64,000 nt of DNA, from NCBI RefSeq assembly GCF_041146395.1, contig NC_090997.1, positions 40,775,501-40,839,500 of the forward strand. The letters are read 5' to 3'. Under the pieces are notes generated by a model. That model did not search any database and was not told the DNA's origin. It worked only from the letters and a program-made list of their open reading frames with translations. How positions within the stretch are numbered: the stretch's first letter is position 1; each line of letters begins with the position of its first letter. Below, piece by piece: positions 61,525 to 64,000 of this stretch. The position numbers were made by a program, and so were the translations under genes. Source of the stretch: Eulemur rufifrons. Its lineage: Eukaryota; Chordata; Mammalia; Primates; Lemuridae.

Positions 61525-62720
61525 AGTCATCCTTTTAACAGATTCATTGAGCTTGTACTCTGCACTAGTCTGTAATATATGCTAGGACTATAAAGGTGAG
61601 TAGAGGTGGTTCTTGTTCTTAAGGAATTCACTACCTAGAGGAAATACCGAACTTATGAAATCAACAAGCACAGAATGGCAGATGCCTGCTCTGATAGTGG
61701 GACATACGGAACAGGGTAGGAACACAGAGAGGTCATCCAAATCAGGCTCGGGGTAAGGAGGAGTTCCATGGAGGCTTCTGAGTTAGTAATGGAAAAGTTT
61801 AATCCAAGTCTTGAAGGACAAGTAGGTTTCAGCCAAGTGAAGGGAGGGGGGCTGCATTCTGAGCAGAGGGACTAGAATGTGGGGGAGCAGGAGTGAAGCA
61901 ACACAATGTGTCTGGGAAACTGCTAATGAGTAAAGTGTTTATGACAATGAGGAGCACCAGATGAGGTCAAAAGGCAGACAGGGAAGCTCTGCTGAGGATT
62001 TTAAAAATTATTCTGAAAGCTATGGTGAGTCAAGGAAGAAATTTAAGCCAGAGTTTGACAAGACCCTTTAAATTTAATAATGACTGCCCTAGAAACAGTG
62101 TGAAAAAGTTAATTAGGTCATAGTTATGCAAATCCAACTGAAAAGTGATGAGCACTGAATGAAAGCAAGGCTGGATCTGCTGTGATGAATATGAGAAAGT
62201 TTTAAAACATAGTTGATGACCTATTAAATGGGAGGGATGGAAGGATAAGTGAAAGAGAAGGGTTCAAAATGACACCCAGTTTTCTACCCTGGATGTTGCA
62301 GTGAGTAATGCTTCCATTCATGAAGATAAGGCACACAAGAAGACCAAGTGTGGGATGAAAGAAGATAAATTCCACTTGTTCACACTGGTTTGAGGGGACT
62401 TGAGTATGTAAGTGAATATATCCAGGAGACTCTCGAGCATTTGGGTCTGGAGCTCAGGAAGAGGAATAGACTGAACATTGAGAATTGTTACCAAAGAAAT
62501 CATATCAGAAATCATGGGTGAATATAAGACCACTATGGGAGAACATGTTGAATGCAAAGAATGGGCGTACTAAAAGGGAGTCTTGAGAGGCCAACTTGGA
62601 GTGAGTGGAGGAAAGAAGACTGCAAAGGAGGAGTCAGAGTGAAATGAGAAGAATCAGAAACCTGTAATGATGCAAATCCAATGGAAGGGTTTTCTAGAAT
62701 GTGTCACTGATGTATTACAA
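61525..62720 (-). mobile_element. Long L2 copy with reverse-transcriptase remnant
   Basis: The L2 3' end is at about 61525-61640. The element extends minus-strand-wards through 'cctatgagtcaaggaag..' regions into a decayed ORF2. On the minus strand the frame 62318-62557 contains the peptide 'PLPELQTQMLESLLDIFTYILKSPQTSVNKWNLSSFIPHL', which corresponds to the L2 reverse-transcriptase segment just after the active-site box. No continuous frame is left. The distal limit is approximate. Confidence 0.85.
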
Positions 62721-62844
62721 GGTAAATTAAAATATAAATTTGTTTCTTCCCACGATTGCTCTGAACAATGTCATTAAGTTTCACAGATTCAAGTAGACAA
62801 GAAGCCAGATAATTAGTATACAATGTATTCTAGGTGAGGGCTAA

Positions 62845-63274
<430 letters not shown>

Positions 63275-63292
63275 TTATTGTTATTGTTTTCT

Positions 63293-63770
63293 GAACAAAG
63301 TGATGCCCAAGCCAGACTTGGAGGATAAATTAGAGTTATTTGAGTGAGGTGTTGATGGAGGAGAGTGAAAATAATCCAGGAAGAGGAAAATATGTTCAAA
63401 GACCCTGAGGCATAAAAGAACATGATTAGAACACAGAGTGGAGAGATAGGACATTAGTAGGGGTCAGATTGTGCAGGGCCCTGTGAACCGAGGTAAGGAT
63501 TTTCAACTCTTTATCATAAGATTAATGAGAACCCATTGAGAAAGAAGATTACCACAGCAGGACTTTGAGTTCAGAAACATTCCTCTGGGTTCAGTATGGC
63601 TGAAAGGTTTGCAGAGGAATAAGACAGGAGGCAGGGAGTGAGAAGTTTTAGAAGGAGACACTACTGGCTGAGGGAAAAAGTTAAGGTTGGATTGAGAATA
63701 AAAGTGTATGTCCTAAAAACTGAAAGTTTCAAGTAGTGACGGTGGAGAGACCAGTAGGTTGTTAACAAAG
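63293..63770 (-). mobile_element. L2 fragment
   Basis: 'tgttcaaagaccctgaggcataaaagaacatg', 'gggtcagattgtgcagggccctgtgaaccgagg', 'ttatcataagattaatgagaacccattgagaaag' are reverse-complement L2 3' UTR/ORF2-end words. It lies beyond the Alu and may be a separate copy from 61525-62720. Confidence 0.75.
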
Positions 63771-64000
63771 AAAAACATGGATTTTTCTCTGTTCAGTAAC
63801 AGCCCAACTAATGTTAGGTAACCTTAATATTCACCAGACTAAGTTAACACATGCTATAAAACTTTATCCAGCAATGCTAAGTGACCTAGGAAGATTAAGA
63901 CTTTGAGCATGCCCTGGGGTGGGGATTAGCATTTCAGTCAGACTGGATGATTATGAATCCTCATAAACAAATAATTACACTGGAGCTGCCCACTTTGACA
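63771..64000. other. No recognised feature
   Basis: The window ends in unassigned sequence. Confidence 0.4.

Overview
The window reads as nuclear DNA of a mammal and contains no protein-coding gene that I can support. It is AT-rich, has no long open reading frame and is packed with primate and older mammalian interspersed repeats: Alu, L1, L2, MIR, MER5, MER2, MaLR (MLT1/MST) LTRs and a mariner. Two full-length Alus (24843-25208 and 62930-63274) carry an internal A/T-rich insertion between the monomers, and a young L1 has an unusual 3' UTR (20846-21925). From memory, both are features of strepsirrhine primates (lemurs, lorises, galagos). I infer a strepsirrhine intergenic or deep intronic segment; the species is not determined.

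Layout. 0-16 kb: MLT1 split by a free-left-monomer Alu, several MER5 copies (one split by a solo MLT1 LTR), L2 pieces near 10.6-13.4 kb, and an MST/MLT1 LTR at 13.5 kb. 16-23 kb: two L1 elements lie head to head. A minus-strand L1 occupies 16.1-19.0 kb and an older plus-strand L1 occupies 19.0-23.1 kb; the older one is interrupted by a younger plus-strand L1. 23-44 kb: long stretches without recognisable features, interspersed with one recent Alu, L1 3' ends, L2, MIRs, an 86/88-bp tandem duplication, a purine tract and an MLT1 LTR. 44.1-45.4 kb: a structurally complete mariner with both inverted termini, TA duplications and a broken transposase gene. 46.7-49.5 kb: a long L2 split by an MLT1 LTR, then MIRs. 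49.9-59.9 kb: a truncated Alu, MER5, MER2 with TA duplications, L1 ends, and a MIR split by an unresolved old repeat. 59.9-63.8 kb: a tract of L2 fragments all on the minus strand, with a recognisable L2 reverse-transcriptase remnant, broken by an L1 piece and a recent Alu.

There are no operons or interacting genes to describe. The content is a stratified record of transposon insertion, and the nested insertions give relative ages. I looked for tRNA, snRNA and 7SL-type genes, CRISPR-like arrays, multi-exon gene structure and an undescribed gene system, and found none I could defend. Repeat subfamily names come from recognition by eye, and element boundaries are good to roughly 10-30 bases unless a target duplication is cited.
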